From Selaginella moellendorffii (lineage: Eukaryota > Streptophyta > Lycopodiopsida > Selaginellales > Selaginellaceae), in the NCBI RefSeq assembly GCF_000143415.4, contig NW_003314307.1, forward strand, positions 1,034,952 through 1,098,951: a stretch of 64,000 nucleotides of DNA, written 5' to 3'. Under the pieces are notes generated by a model. The model was given only the letters and a program-made list of their open reading frames with translations, was not told the origin of the DNA and searched no databases. Below, one piece after another: positions 31,780-42,015 of the stretch. A program made the translations under genes and the position numbers. Positions within the stretch are counted from its first letter, which is position 1; each line of letters starts with the position of its first letter.

Positions 31780-34491
31780 TCACGCGACGAGTGCCTTTGC
31801 GCCCTCCGGCCAATGCGTGAGAATGAGCTCCACTACCTCTTCATCGCTATCCTTGTCTACCACTGCTTCATCTTCTTGATGATCCCGCTCGACTGGATGA
31901 ACTTCGTCTTCCAAGCCGAGAGCTCGAGCACCATCCTTCCAGTTCCTTCGAATCCAGACCAGGTCCGCATCGTCGTAGAAATCAGCTCCCACAGCCGTGG
32001 AGAGCGTCTGGAACTCGTCCCATGTCAACACGCTGGCAGGCTCGTCGTCCAGGGAGATGACTTCCACAACCTCACTGCTGCTGGCTGCCTGAGACTTTGA
32101 TCTCTTCTCGTCGCGTTCCTTGCGAAAAGCTTCCCAGATCTCCTGCATCTCCCTGTCTCCAAACTCTTGCTCCGCGCAGGTCTTTGCCAAGCTGTCAATC
32201 TCCTCCTGCGAGACTTTACACCTACTTGGAGGTGAAGTGGACTCGATTTTGCTGCTTGAAACGTTGCGGAGCTGTTCTTCCGGAGTCGCAGGAACGATTG
32301 TCACGTCGGAGTCATCCGGAGTTGCGGGAACAATGACTACCTCGTCGTCGTCATCATCGTTAACTTCGTCATCCGAGGAAACATAGATAATCTGAGCGTC
32401 TCCCGAGCCATCGTCGCTGATGTCGCCAGCATCATCCTCGTCGCTTAAGCAAATCAGTTCTGCGGCACTGGATTGCTGAGTAACTCCTTCGAACGGAGCC
32501 GTTTTCAATTTTATGCTTCGGTCGACTGGAACTTTCACTGCATGAACTCCACGTTTCGGCTCGATCTTCGCAGTACTTACTTTAGACGTTCCAGAGATGT
32601 TCGGAATAGTTGGAGCTGAAGGAACTAGTTCCGAAACCTGCTGAGATGGTCGAGCATCGGAGTTGATACCCACAGCCTTCGACGTTTGATGGCGTAAACG
32701 CATTGGATGACGGGAACTTACAGGACATTGAGGTGTCGGAGCTGCTGCTTGAAGCATAGGATCAGGACTTATAGACTGCGATGGAGCTGGTGCCCGACTT
32801 CCTTGAACTGGAACATCTGTGGCTGTTGGACTAGTCACAGACTGCCGAGAGGAGAAAACATTTGTCGTCGTGTTGGCACGACGTCGTTCGTCATCTGGCA
32901 GCGTTCGACGTTGGGGAGCCACAGCCTTATCCGAGGAAGTTACTGGAGGAAGACCTTCGCGAGCTTGAGCTTGAGGAGTTCCTCTACTAGAACTTCCACC
33001 ATTCGAAGGAAGTCCTTGATCTCTTTCTCTGGTCATTGGCTGCGTTTGGCCACCACGTCCTTGGGCTTTGGTCCAAAGCCAAGCTCGATATATGGTGTCC
33101 TCAACGTAAGCTTTGTCAGTGGCAGGAACTGGTAAAACATGCGGTCGAGGTGGAGCTCCTGCCCGACTTCCTTGAACTGGAACATCTGTGGCCGCTGGAC
33201 TAGTCACAGACTGCCGAGAGGAGAAAACGTTTGGCGTCGTTTTGGCACGACGTCGTTCGTCATGTGGCAGCGTTCGAGGTTGGGGAACCGTAGCCTTATC
33301 CGAGGACGGTGCTGGAGGAACAGGATCATGACCTCCACGAGCTTGAGCTTGAGGAGTTTGAAGAACACCAGAACTTCTACCATTCGAAGGAAGTCCTTGA
33401 TCTCTTTCTCTGGTCACTGGCTGCGTTTGGCCACCATGTCCTTGGGCTTTGGTCCAAAGCCAAGCTCGACATACGGTGGCCGCAACATCAACCGGTCCAG
33501 GTGGTGGATCAGAGCTTCTTGTACTTCCAAGATGATCTCGAGTTGGTGCCAATCGTTGAACGTCCACTCTGGAAGAGGTCGCTACTGGAGTTGGAAAAAC
33601 ACTCGGAGGAGCTCTAGTTCTTTTTCCATTGCCAGTCCCACCATAACCAGAGCCTGAGAAAGCTTGAGTGCCATGGCTGGTCGACGTCGTGCCTTGATCG
33701 CTGATGATAAACTTTTGCAGTGGCTTTCCCGAGGCCGCTCCCATATGAGCTAAGCGATCGGCTGCCTCGTTTCCAAACATGTTTGCATGAGCTTTCACTT
33801 TGAAGAGGTGAATTCGCTGGACTTTGCTTTGCTGAGCAGCGGCAGCAATGGCAACGAGGATGTTCTCGTAGACGTGATAGCGAAGATTGGATGGCTTGCG
33901 CTGGAACTTTTCCACCAGATAGAGCGACTCCAAGCTATCCGTGTAGAGAAAAATGCTCGTCTGCTTCCAGAAGCTTTGGACGTGAACAATGCCTTCGAGG
34001 ATCGCAAGCAGCTCCATTGTCATGGATGACACTTTGTGAGTTGAAAGATCGATCTCTAGTGCCATGGGCCGTGATGGATCCGAGCTCAGCTGGAAAGTAA
34101 TGGTGCTCCCAACGATCACATTCCGAGCCAAACAGTGGTTTTGCTCCTGGCAGCGGTAGAAAATGCCATAGCCAGCCTTGTTCTGGGCAGAAATGAAAGA
34201 ACCATCCGTGAAAACGTTCAAAGGTAGCGTCGAGTTGATCTCATCGGCGCTGTGCTCCTTCGTGCATATCAGGAAGCGAAAACCCCCATAAAAGACGTGA
34301 GGATGATCTGCCACAACCGCCGGGAAAGCTTCTTCTCCCTGCAGCAAATGATTCTCTCGAACAAAAGCCACGAAATCTTCCGCCGCTGTCGCATTGCTCC
34401 TTCTATAAACCCTCGTCTTCTTCTTCTTCTTCCTCTTGTAGATCGCTCCTCTCGGCCGCAGGAGCTCACACCTTCCCCCATAATCGATCAT
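31780..34491 (-). CDS. RNase H-domain protein with a disordered tail and SUMO-interacting-like motifs
   Basis: Single open frame of 903 residues from ATG 34491; the GTG at 34527 is the first in-frame codon. Residues about 90-255 form an RNase H fold with Asp in FTDGS (about 96), Glu in SSMTMELLAIL (160), Asp in FLYTDSLESL (185), His in KVKAHANMFGNEAADRLA (235) and Asp in the same block (245), so catalysis looks possible. A basic KRKKKKK patch precedes it. A Pro/Ser/Arg-rich region with two copies of a 123-residue module follows (RAWLWTKAQG, TRERDQGLPSNG, FSSRQSVTSP, ATDVPVQGSRA). The C-terminal part has hydrophobic-acidic motifs like SIMs: ELICLSDEDD, QIIYVSSDDE, VVIVPATPDD, VTIVPATPEE, VEVISLDDE. 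No reverse transcriptase is attached. It may be a domesticated retroelement RNase H; function unknown. Confidence 0.7.
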   Translation of the reverse strand: MIDYGGRCELLRPRGAIYKRKKKKKTRVYRRSNATAAEDFVAFVRENHLLQGEEAFPAVVADHPHVFYGGFRFLICTKEHSADEINSTLPLNVFTDGSFISAQNKAGYGIFYRCQEQNHCLARNVIVGSTITFQLSSDPSRPMALEIDLSTHKVSSMTMELLAILEGIVHVQSFWKQTSIFLYTDSLESLYLVEKFQRKPSNLRYHVYENILVAIAAAAQQSKVQRIHLFKVKAHANMFGNEAADRLAHMGAASGKPLQKFIISDQGTTSTSHGTQAFSGSGYGGTGNGKRTRAPPSVFPTPVATSSRVDVQRLAPTRDHLGSTRSSDPPPGPVDVAATVCRAWLWTKAQGHGGQTQPVTRERDQGLPSNGRSSGVLQTPQAQARGGHDPVPPAPSSDKATVPQPRTLPHDERRRAKTTPNVFSSRQSVTSPAATDVPVQGSRAGAPPRPHVLPVPATDKAYVEDTIYRAWLWTKAQGRGGQTQPMTRERDQGLPSNGGSSSRGTPQAQAREGLPPVTSSDKAVAPQRRTLPDDERRRANTTTNVFSSRQSVTSPTATDVPVQGSRAPAPSQSISPDPMLQAAAPTPQCPVSSRHPMRLRHQTSKAVGINSDARPSQQVSELVPSAPTIPNISGTSKVSTAKIEPKRGVHAVKVPVDRSIKLKTAPFEGVTQQSSAAELICLSDEDDAGDISDDGSGDAQIIYVSSDDEVNDDDDDEVVIVPATPDDSDVTIVPATPEEQLRNVSSSKIESTSPPSRCKVSQEEIDSLAKTCAEQEFGDREMQEIWEAFRKERDEKRSKSQAASSSEVVEVISLDDEPASVLTWDEFQTLSTAVGADFYDDADLVWIRRNWKDGARALGLEDEVHPVERDHQEDEAVVDKDSDEEVVELILTHWPEGAKALVA
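32790..33480 (-). repeat. Internal coding duplication with about 369-bp period in the RNase H protein
   Basis: Two copies, about 32790-33115 and 33155-33480, repeat blocks such as CCTTGAACTGGAACATCTGT (at 32801 and 33170) and keep the reading frame. 369 is divisible by three. The copies have diverged by point changes and small in-frame indels, so the duplication is not an assembly echo. Confidence 0.75.
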
Positions 34492-34670
34492 CAACCCTCT
34501 TCTCTTACCCGCATTCCACCCCTTCACATTGCTCGCCGCCGCGATCGACGATCAAAGCTCCCGCCTCGTTCAAAACATTAAAGAACCCTAAGAAATATCA
34601 TACTTTAAAGTAAAATGGTAACGTTAAATACCCCTAAAGTGATAAAAAGAGGGTGAATAAAGTTGGAATA
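34197..34670. repeat. Segmental duplication, left copy (5' end and promoter of RNase H gene)
   Basis: This segment matches 52609-52985 in the same orientation. It covers the RNase H protein N-terminus up to FTDGS, its leader, and the upstream sequence starting TATCATACTTTAA. Similarity remains high across the coding part and weakens upstream. Confidence 0.8.
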
Positions 34671-34931
34671 TCTTTCTTTTTTGTTGCTCAAGGACTTTAA
34701 AGTTTATGTCTTTGCCTTTATTTAATTAGTTAAAATGAATAAATAAGTAAATTATTTTTAAAATTCAATACATAGAAAAAAATCTCCCATAATTATAATA
34801 AGCAATTTGTGATAATTCAGTTTTGAGGAGAAGTATACCTCCCAAGAGAGGAAGTGTACTTAGGGTGGGCGGTTTGGCAAAATATTGTGCAAATTTGTAA
34901 AATATATAAGAAAAAAAAAACATACATGTAC
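34671..34931. other. AT-rich stretch, nothing recognised
   Basis: AT-rich sequence with no supported gene or clear repeat. It marks the left edge of the repeat island. Confidence 0.3.
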
Positions 34932-35170
34932 TTAAATTATTATAATGCATATGTATGACTCACAAAATAACACTAAGGAGTCTTCAATAGAATGAGAAGG
35001 AATGTCATCCTGAATGAAGTTTGTGGAGGAATGAGAATTGCAGCTGGCCTGGAGGTCTATGAAGGCATCGTGGGACAACTTATCTGCCCAAAAGTTATCT
35101 TCACGGGGAATGTGTTTAAAGCACACGGTCTGGAAGAGATCTTTGAGGTCCATTGCTCTTTGCCAAAGAG
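34932..35170 (-). mobile_element. Retroelement relic: C-terminal tail of an RNase H-like domain
   Basis: The minus-strand frame reads CFKHIPREDNFWADKLSHDA, the end of a retroelement RNase H (H-x-PREDN-x-AD-L pattern). The rest of the domain is absent on this side, and the piece abuts a plus-strand gypsy fragment, so two different insertions or an inversion meet here. The call is based on motif resemblance only. Confidence 0.5.
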
Positions 35171-35250
35171 CTCTAATATTATCCTTACGAACACTGTAAT
35201 CACCAATGAGTTCAGCAGCTCACTTTCTCCAGTACACAGTACATAGATCC

Positions 35251-36470
35251 TTTCTCTACTTCAGAGATTCAAAGATATCTTTGCTTGGGACTATTCCCAA
35301 CTTCCAAGAGTCCCTATGGACACAGTCACACACCACATTACCCTTTCCAAATCAACAAAGCTTGTCAAGCAGAAGATGCACTGCTACAATCCAGCATTAC
35401 TACCAGACATCAAAGCTGAGATCCAAAAGCTTCTTTCAGTCGACTTCATCTTTCCAGTGGAGCATTCAGAGTGGGTGGCGAACCTTGTCCCAGCTTGCAA
35501 AGCAAATGGTAAACTCTGGCTTTGTGTGGAATTTCGAGATCTTAACAAAGTCACACTACGAGATCATTTTCCCATGCCTTTTGTGGACTCTATCATTGAT
35601 GAGCTAGTAGGCCATCACTTCTACTCTTTTATGGATGGGTTCTTGGGCTATAACCAACTTTTCATCCATCCAGGTGATCATGAGCTCAAAGCATTCAAGA
35701 CACCTTGGAGGGTATTTGCATACAATGTGTTGCCATTCGGGCTTTGCAATGCAGGAGCCACATTCCAGCAGTTTATGACCTATGCATTCCATGATATTCT
35801 GGGGGACGCTCTTCAAGTATATATGGACGATCTCTACTTGGCCTCTGCCACATTTGATGACCACCTTCACCACTTGGAGCAAGTTTTCCTCCATTGCTGA
35901 CATCATCAATTCACTCTCAACTCGGTGAAGTGTAAGTTCGGCATCACCAAAGGCTGCCTCCTCTGTTTTGATGTCTCTTGTGATGGAATCCAGCCACATG
36001 ATGCGAAGAGAAAAGAGATTCTCGACTCCTATCCATTAAAGAGGAACTGTGTGCAAATGTGAATTCCTCTTTAATATGCTGATCAACTTTTCATGGCAAA
36101 GTTCCTCTATGAATCAATCGTTTGCAGATTCGGCATCCCAGCAGTCTTCATTTCCAATCATGGAGGAGCATTCTTGGGCCAAGTTGTTGAGCATCTCATG
36201 GAAAGGCTGGACGTTCAACACACTCTGATAGCAGCCATTTCCCTTAAGTGAATGGCCAGGTAGAGTCCTCCAACAAGACCTTAAAGTTCATCCTTGGCAA
36301 GCTAATGGCTGATCATCCTCACAAATGGCATGACCAATTGGCAATTGCACTCTAGGCTTTCAGGACATCCTTCAAGTCTTCCATCTCAGCCACTCCTTTC
36401 TCTCTGGTTTACAGCACAAAGGCTCTGTCATTTTCACTTTGACATGATGAAGACACATGACTTACAGTAG
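35251..36470 (+). mobile_element. Degenerate Ty3/gypsy polyprotein fragment (reverse transcriptase, partial integrase)
   Basis: The frame from about 35251 has the pre-RT pattern LQRFKDIFAWDYSQLPRVP and VDFIFPVEHSEWVANLVPAC, then RT motifs FRDLNKVTLRDHFPMPFVD, FSFMDGF-type and LPFGLCNAGATFQQFM, and the active-site box YMDD. An in-frame stop follows at about 35898, near HHLEQVFLHC. After a gap that lacks most of the RNase H, an integrase core piece appears (36070-36440): FGIPAVFISNHGGAF, HPHKWHDQLAIAL and RTSFKSSISATPFSLVY, again with stops. The element is therefore a deletion-bearing, non-coding relic. A plant LTR retrotransposon origin is secure. Confidence 0.85.
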
Positions 36471-37928
36471 ATGAAAAGTTACAGGCTTGGGCCTAGGACA
36501 TCATCACCTTGGATGAATAATGACAGGAAGCCGCTGATCACCTCCAGGCTCCAAAATGCAAACTCAAAGCCCGAAAGGACCGTGCCAAGCTAGATGACAA
36601 GTTCGCACAGGGACAGCTGGTTCTTTGCCGGGACTTTAATCCACCATTCAAGTTCTTAGGGACCATTCTTCATCCAATAGTGTCTTGGTCACGGTTCTTA
36701 CACCTAGGCTCTGCCTTCGATTTGATGAGGCAGTCCTGGTGCCATGGGAGACGAGGTTCATGCAAGCAAATTCGCCATACCTACCTCCTTGTGAGTGGAG
36801 GGCGCTGGAGATCTCACCCTCCCTCTCTCCAATGATGGCTTTCTCAAGCTCAAGGCCATGTTGCAGCAAGCACCCTATGGAAAGGGTGAGGAAACTTTGC
36901 TCGACATTGAGGATGGTCGTGAGCTTCCCCATGCTCATAACCACAGCCAGCTCAAGGCCTTCATTTGGTGACCTCTTTCCTTTCTTTTCATTTTCTTTTC
37001 TTTTCTTCGTTGTTTTCACTCATTTCTCATGTCCTACCAGGCCATATGCTCCTACCAACACAAGTTCAAGCTTGAATTCCAGTTTTGAAATGGTCTTAAC
37101 TCCACTCATCTAGGAGTTTGTTCATCTTCTGGCCTTTTCCCTTGGTTCCCAGGTTTTTGTCTCTATCACTTTCAAGAATACATCCTCCTTTTCATTTCCA
37201 TCCATTTACATTCACAAATCATCACTCTATTCACTTTCACAATCATTATATTCCATCATTATAAATACCCACTCTTGGTTTTCATCATTTCCACACCATG
37301 CATATATGTTATTTGTGATCATCCAACATCACTCTATCTGGAAGACTTTCAGCAATACAACACAAACAAAATTCATATTTTTTGGATGTTAAAGACAAAA
37401 GATACAACTCAAACTATCATAGCATGAGAACTTGTGGCAAATCCAAGGACAATCCAGCTCTTTTCTTCAGTCAATTAGGCTTGCATAGAATAAGCATCCA
37501 AACACTCATCAATGGAGCAAACAAAACTCCTCACTCCATGTATTTCTAACTATGTTTGGCCATAGAAGCCATTTCATCTTGGGTTGCACCAACACATTAC
37601 ATTAAATCCCAATGTTGAAAATATGGGCAAGATGTTCAATGCTTAGTTATATTATTGAGTCATAAGAATTTATGTTGAGATGAACTTTTATAAAGTTGTA
37701 AGTAGGAGAGCATTAGTTGAGTCTTAAAAGTTTGGATTCCTAAAATAAGAGTCATTCTTCTTTAGAATGGAAAAATTTTTCACAAATTTTTTTAGATTTT
37801 TCTAATAGCTAATTTGTTGATCATTTTGCCCAAAAATCATTCTGTTTTCATAAGTCATTACAAACTTGTGAAGGGATTGGAGTTGACTCTAGTTAACTTA
37901 AACTTTAATATGTAATTTGTAGGATGCT
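36471..37928. other. Repeat-island sequence with a possible LTR promoter
   Basis: No intact gene. A TATAAATACCC box at 37260-37270 sits in a TCATCATT-rich context like plant LTR promoters. It lies downstream of the gypsy fragment, so it may be remains of the 3' LTR. No second copy was found in the window to prove it. Confidence 0.3.
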
Positions 37929-39195
37929 GTGAGACACAAAATCCCGAGACCCTAAAGAGGAGCCAAAAGGGTGCTACGTGGTAGTGGCTAAGGTGGAAGC
38001 CAAATGAGTATAACACATTTGAACTAAAATCTCCAACTCAAAAAGTCAAGAGCGAAAGTGGAACTCCCAATAAAGTGCTTGAGAAACGAGCATGAAATGA
38101 GCAATAAGTGAATCTCTAAAAAAGGGACACAAGAGGATCAACACATGACATGTGGAAGTGTCTAAGATGGAGTCCAAGATGGACCTGAGATGGAGTCCAA
38201 GATGGAGTCTAAGAAGGAATTCGAGATGGAGTTCGAGATGGACCCGAGATGGAGTTCAAAATGGACCCAAGATAAAGTCCAAGATGGAATCCAAGATGGA
38301 GTCTGAGATGGACCTAAGATAGAGTCTAAGATGGACCTGAGATGGAGTCCGAGATGGACCCGAGTGTGAGACACAAATCCCTAAGGCCCAAAGTGGAGCC
38401 GAAAGGGCACTACATGGTGGTGGCTAAAGTGAAAGCCAAACAAGCACAACACCTTTGGACTAAAAGCTCCAACTTGAAATGTCGAGAGCGGGAGTGGAAC
38501 TCCCAACGAAGTGCTCGAGGAACAAGCATGAAGCAAGCAATAAATGAGTCTCTAGAAAAGGGACACAAGAGGACCAACACATAACACGTGGAAGTGTCCG
38601 AGATAGAGCCCGAGATGGACCCGAGATGGACCCGAAATGGAGTCCGAGATGGACCCGTGATGGACCCGAGATGGAGTCCGAGATGAACCTGAGATGGAGT
38701 CCGAGATGAACCTGAGATGGAGTCCGAGATGAACCTGAGATGGAGTCCGAGATGGAGTTCGAGATGGACCCGAAATGGAGTCCGAGATGGACCTGCGATG
38801 GACCTGAGATGGAGTTCAAGATGGAGTCAGAGATGGACCCGAGATGGAGTCCAAGATGGAGTCCGAGATGGACCCGAGATGGAGTTCGAGATGGACCTGA
38901 GATGGAGTCCGAGATGGACCCGAGATGGAGTTTGAGATGGACCCAAGATGGAGTCCAAGATAGAGTCCGAGATGGAGTCTGAGATGGACCTGAGATAGAG
39001 TCCGAGACAAACTCGAGATGGAGTCTGAGATGGACTTGAGATGGAGTCCGAGATGGACCCGAGATGGAGTCCAAGATGGAGTCTGAGATGGATCCGAGAT
39101 GGAGTCTGAGATGGAGTCTGAGATGGAGTCCGAGATGGACCCGAGATAGAGTTCGAGATAAACCCGAGATGGAGTTCAAGATGGACTCAAAATGG
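37929..39195. repeat. Compound tandem repeat: 12-bp minisatellite in a roughly 437-bp higher-order unit
   Basis: A spacer of about 235 bp beginning GTGAGACACAAA occurs at 37929 and again at 38366, each followed by a run of 12-bp monomers alternating GAGATGGAGTCC and GAGATGGACCCG. The second run extends to about 39195. Because the monomer is a multiple of three, both strands stay open (e.g. MESEMDPRWSPRW on plus), producing spurious ORFs. A short array of the same monomer recurs at 41866-42010 beyond the gap. Confidence 0.85.
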
Positions 39196-40109
39196 AGTCT
39201 TGTTGCGAATGTGACTTCGGGTATTGAAAGTTATCTGTCGGCCAGTCCTTACGGACACTCTTTCCTTACTACCACGATGGCAAGAGGTCGGTATTGCTAG
39301 ACCCTTTATCAGTCCCTCTTGTGCTAGTGGAGTTAACTGGGCATTTCGAATGTACTTAGACCGGGCGAGTATAAGGATGGAATTCCTACGTGTTATTAGC
39401 TAAACATACTTAGCCCAGTAAAGAGTTCCCGTCTCATTATGTCTTGCACTTGCTAGTGACAAGAACCCTCACGTATTGAGACTAATCCCTTAATATCGCT
39501 GGATGATAGCTTACCATGTTTGCCAAACACCCTCACTATCATGCCTTTTGTGTTAGTCTCATTCCAGTCCCAAATGTTATTTATGGAAAGTGTCTAGATT
39601 TGCTCATTTGGCATATCTACGGAATATAAAGATTAGCCTGAATACAATGGTATTCGTCCCATATCCAAATTCGCATTCTAGCACTATTTCATATTTAGTA
39701 AGTTTCGAGCTTGTCCCAGAGACTAACTCTTGATACTAAGGGAGATTTGAGGTGAAAGCCCAAAGCATATAGTAGGGATAGTATAATAATTGGGGTGAAA
39801 GCCCAAATGTATAGTAGGGATAGTGGGTAGGTCGGGCATGGCTGACCAACTTGAGGCATAGTCTAGCTCCCGCTTGCGTGTCTGTCTTTGTTCTGCATCC
39901 GGCTTGGGTCTAAACCCAAGTTCCATTCCATGCTAGTTGGTGGAGTACCATATCCTTGTGTTAGGCCACCGATATGCTGAAATAGCGCTAGACTCCATTT
40001 GGCTCCATTTTGCGTGTTGGTCCTCGCATTAGGATGTTAGATACTCTAGGACTGTCCCAAGTTGTTCTGTGCTCTTGTCCCTTCACTCCTAGGGCTGAAT
40101 GCTCAAGGG
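39196..40109. other. Repeat-island sequence, no gene
   Basis: No supported coding region. A local duplication GGTGAAAGCCCAAA...TAGTAGGGATAGT occurs at about 39750-39780 and 39792-39822. A related GGTGAAAGCCCAAA is seen at 42034, so the sequences on both sides of the gap belong to the same repeat family. Confidence 0.4.
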
Positions 40110-41073
40110 NNNNNNNNNNNNNNNNNNNNNNNNNNNNNNNNNNNNNNNNNNNNNNNNNNNNNNNNNNNNNNNNNNNNNNNNNNNNNNNNNNNNNNNNNNN
40201 NNNNNNNNNNNNNNNNNNNNNNNNNNNNNNNNNNNNNNNNNNNNNNNNNNNNNNNNNNNNNNNNNNNNNNNNNNNNNNNNNNNNNNNNNNNNNNNNNNNN
40301 NNNNNNNNNNNNNNNNNNNNNNNNNNNNNNNNNNNNNNNNNNNNNNNNNNNNNNNNNNNNNNNNNNNNNNNNNNNNNNNNNNNNNNNNNNNNNNNNNNNN
40401 NNNNNNNNNNNNNNNNNNNNNNNNNNNNNNNNNNNNNNNNNNNNNNNNNNNNNNNNNNNNNNNNNNNNNNNNNNNNNNNNNNNNNNNNNNNNNNNNNNNN
40501 NNNNNNNNNNNNNNNNNNNNNNNNNNNNNNNNNNNNNNNNNNNNNNNNNNNNNNNNNNNNNNNNNNNNNNNNNNNNNNNNNNNNNNNNNNNNNNNNNNNN
40601 NNNNNNNNNNNNNNNNNNNNNNNNNNNNNNNNNNNNNNNNNNNNNNNNNNNNNNNNNNNNNNNNNNNNNNNNNNNNNNNNNNNNNNNNNNNNNNNNNNNN
40701 NNNNNNNNNNNNNNNNNNNNNNNNNNNNNNNNNNNNNNNNNNNNNNNNNNNNNNNNNNNNNNNNNNNNNNNNNNNNNNNNNNNNNNNNNNNNNNNNNNNN
40801 NNNNNNNNNNNNNNNNNNNNNNNNNNNNNNNNNNNNNNNNNNNNNNNNNNNNNNNNNNNNNNNNNNNNNNNNNNNNNNNNNNNNNNNNNNNNNNNNNNNN
40901 NNNNNNNNNNNNNNNNNNNNNNNNNNNNNNNNNNNNNNNNNNNNNNNNNNNNNNNNNNNNNNNNNNNNNNNNNNNNNNNNNNNNNNNNNNNNNNNNNNNN
41001 NNNNNNNNNNNNNNNNNNNNNNNNNNNNNNNNNNNNNNNNNNNNNNNNNNNNNNNNNNNNNNNNNNNNNNNNN
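40110..41073. other. Assembly gap (964 N)
   Basis: Run of N between two stretches of the same repeat family, so the gap is probably caused by repeats. Open frames crossing it are artefacts. Confidence 0.99.
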
Positions 41074-41865
41074 CTTTGCTCCATGTTGGGAGTTAGCATC
41101 ATTCCTTCAAAGGAAGCTCCTGAATTTAGTGTCAGGCAATGCAACTGATGTTAGATCTCTTCCTCTTGCAAGGATATGTGTCTGTCTAGGTATTTGCAAG
41201 GTGATGAATCCAATTCTATTCTTCTTCCACATTTTGTCTTGGGTGATTCATTATCTGCTTTCATTGTTTGAGAGTGAAGTGGGAAGAGACTGACATTTTT
41301 TATGAAATCTCTGCTTGTGTCATTCCAACTTTGTAAACATTGTTTTGTAGTCAAGCAAAGCCACAAAGGCTACAACAGGCAGTACAATGTACTACTCTTT
41401 AACTATTTATTATAACAAGAAAATATCATACTACACCTTACAGTTTCTCAGACGCTGCTCGTAGAATTCCAGAAGCTGTAACTTGACTACCATAAAACAT
41501 GAAAGAAGCAGTGAAAAAGTACCATTCATATTTTAAAGGTTTTTTCTTGTTACTGAAAGATATTCAGAGGAGGTTAACACTTCAGAGCCTCACAAGCACC
41601 TCATAAATTGCCCGTAAAGAGATGATGTTCAGTTCTATGGTTCTTTAAGAATACCTAACAGTTTGTTAGGTATTACCTAACACCGTTCCTTCATTTAGTG
41701 GCCCAAGACCTTAAAACTCGGGTTCCACACCACGTTCCTTTGGACACATGGCATGTGACATGTGGCATCTGTCACATGGCACAAAGAGGGTTTAGGTTCC
41801 GCTTCGTGGGGTTATCCTATGGTAAATCACCATAGGATAAAGATCAAAAACCACGTGCACTACAA

Positions 41866-42015
41866 GTCTGAGATGGAGTCCAAGATGGACCCGAGATGGA
41901 GTCTGAGATGGAGTCCAAGATGGAACCGAGACCGAGACCGAGACTGAGTCCGAGTCCAAGACTGAGATCGAGACCGAGTCCGAGTCCGAATCTGAGTCCG
42001 AATCCGAGTTTGAAT
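41866..42015. repeat. 12-bp minisatellite, second locus
   Basis: The GAGATGGAGTCC/AAGATGGACCCG monomers run to about 41930, then grade into shorter GAGACCGAGTCC-type six-base units (GAGTCC, GAGACC). The monomer family matches 38162-39195. No coding function is proposed. Confidence 0.75.

Noticed and set aside
33139-33657. Plus-strand ORFs opposite the RNase H protein
   Set aside because: Shadows created by the internal duplication on the other strand.
38460-39179. Minus-strand ORF of 239 residues of LHLGSISDS-type repeats
   Set aside because: Produced by the 12-bp minisatellite, which is open in several frames; no gene context.
37929-39195. CRISPR-like alternation of repeat and spacer
   Set aside because: Monomers are contiguous 12-bp units without unique spacers, in a plant nuclear setting.
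40010-41293. Long open frames of 340-430 residues across the N run
   Set aside because: They consist almost wholly of N; artefacts of the assembly gap.
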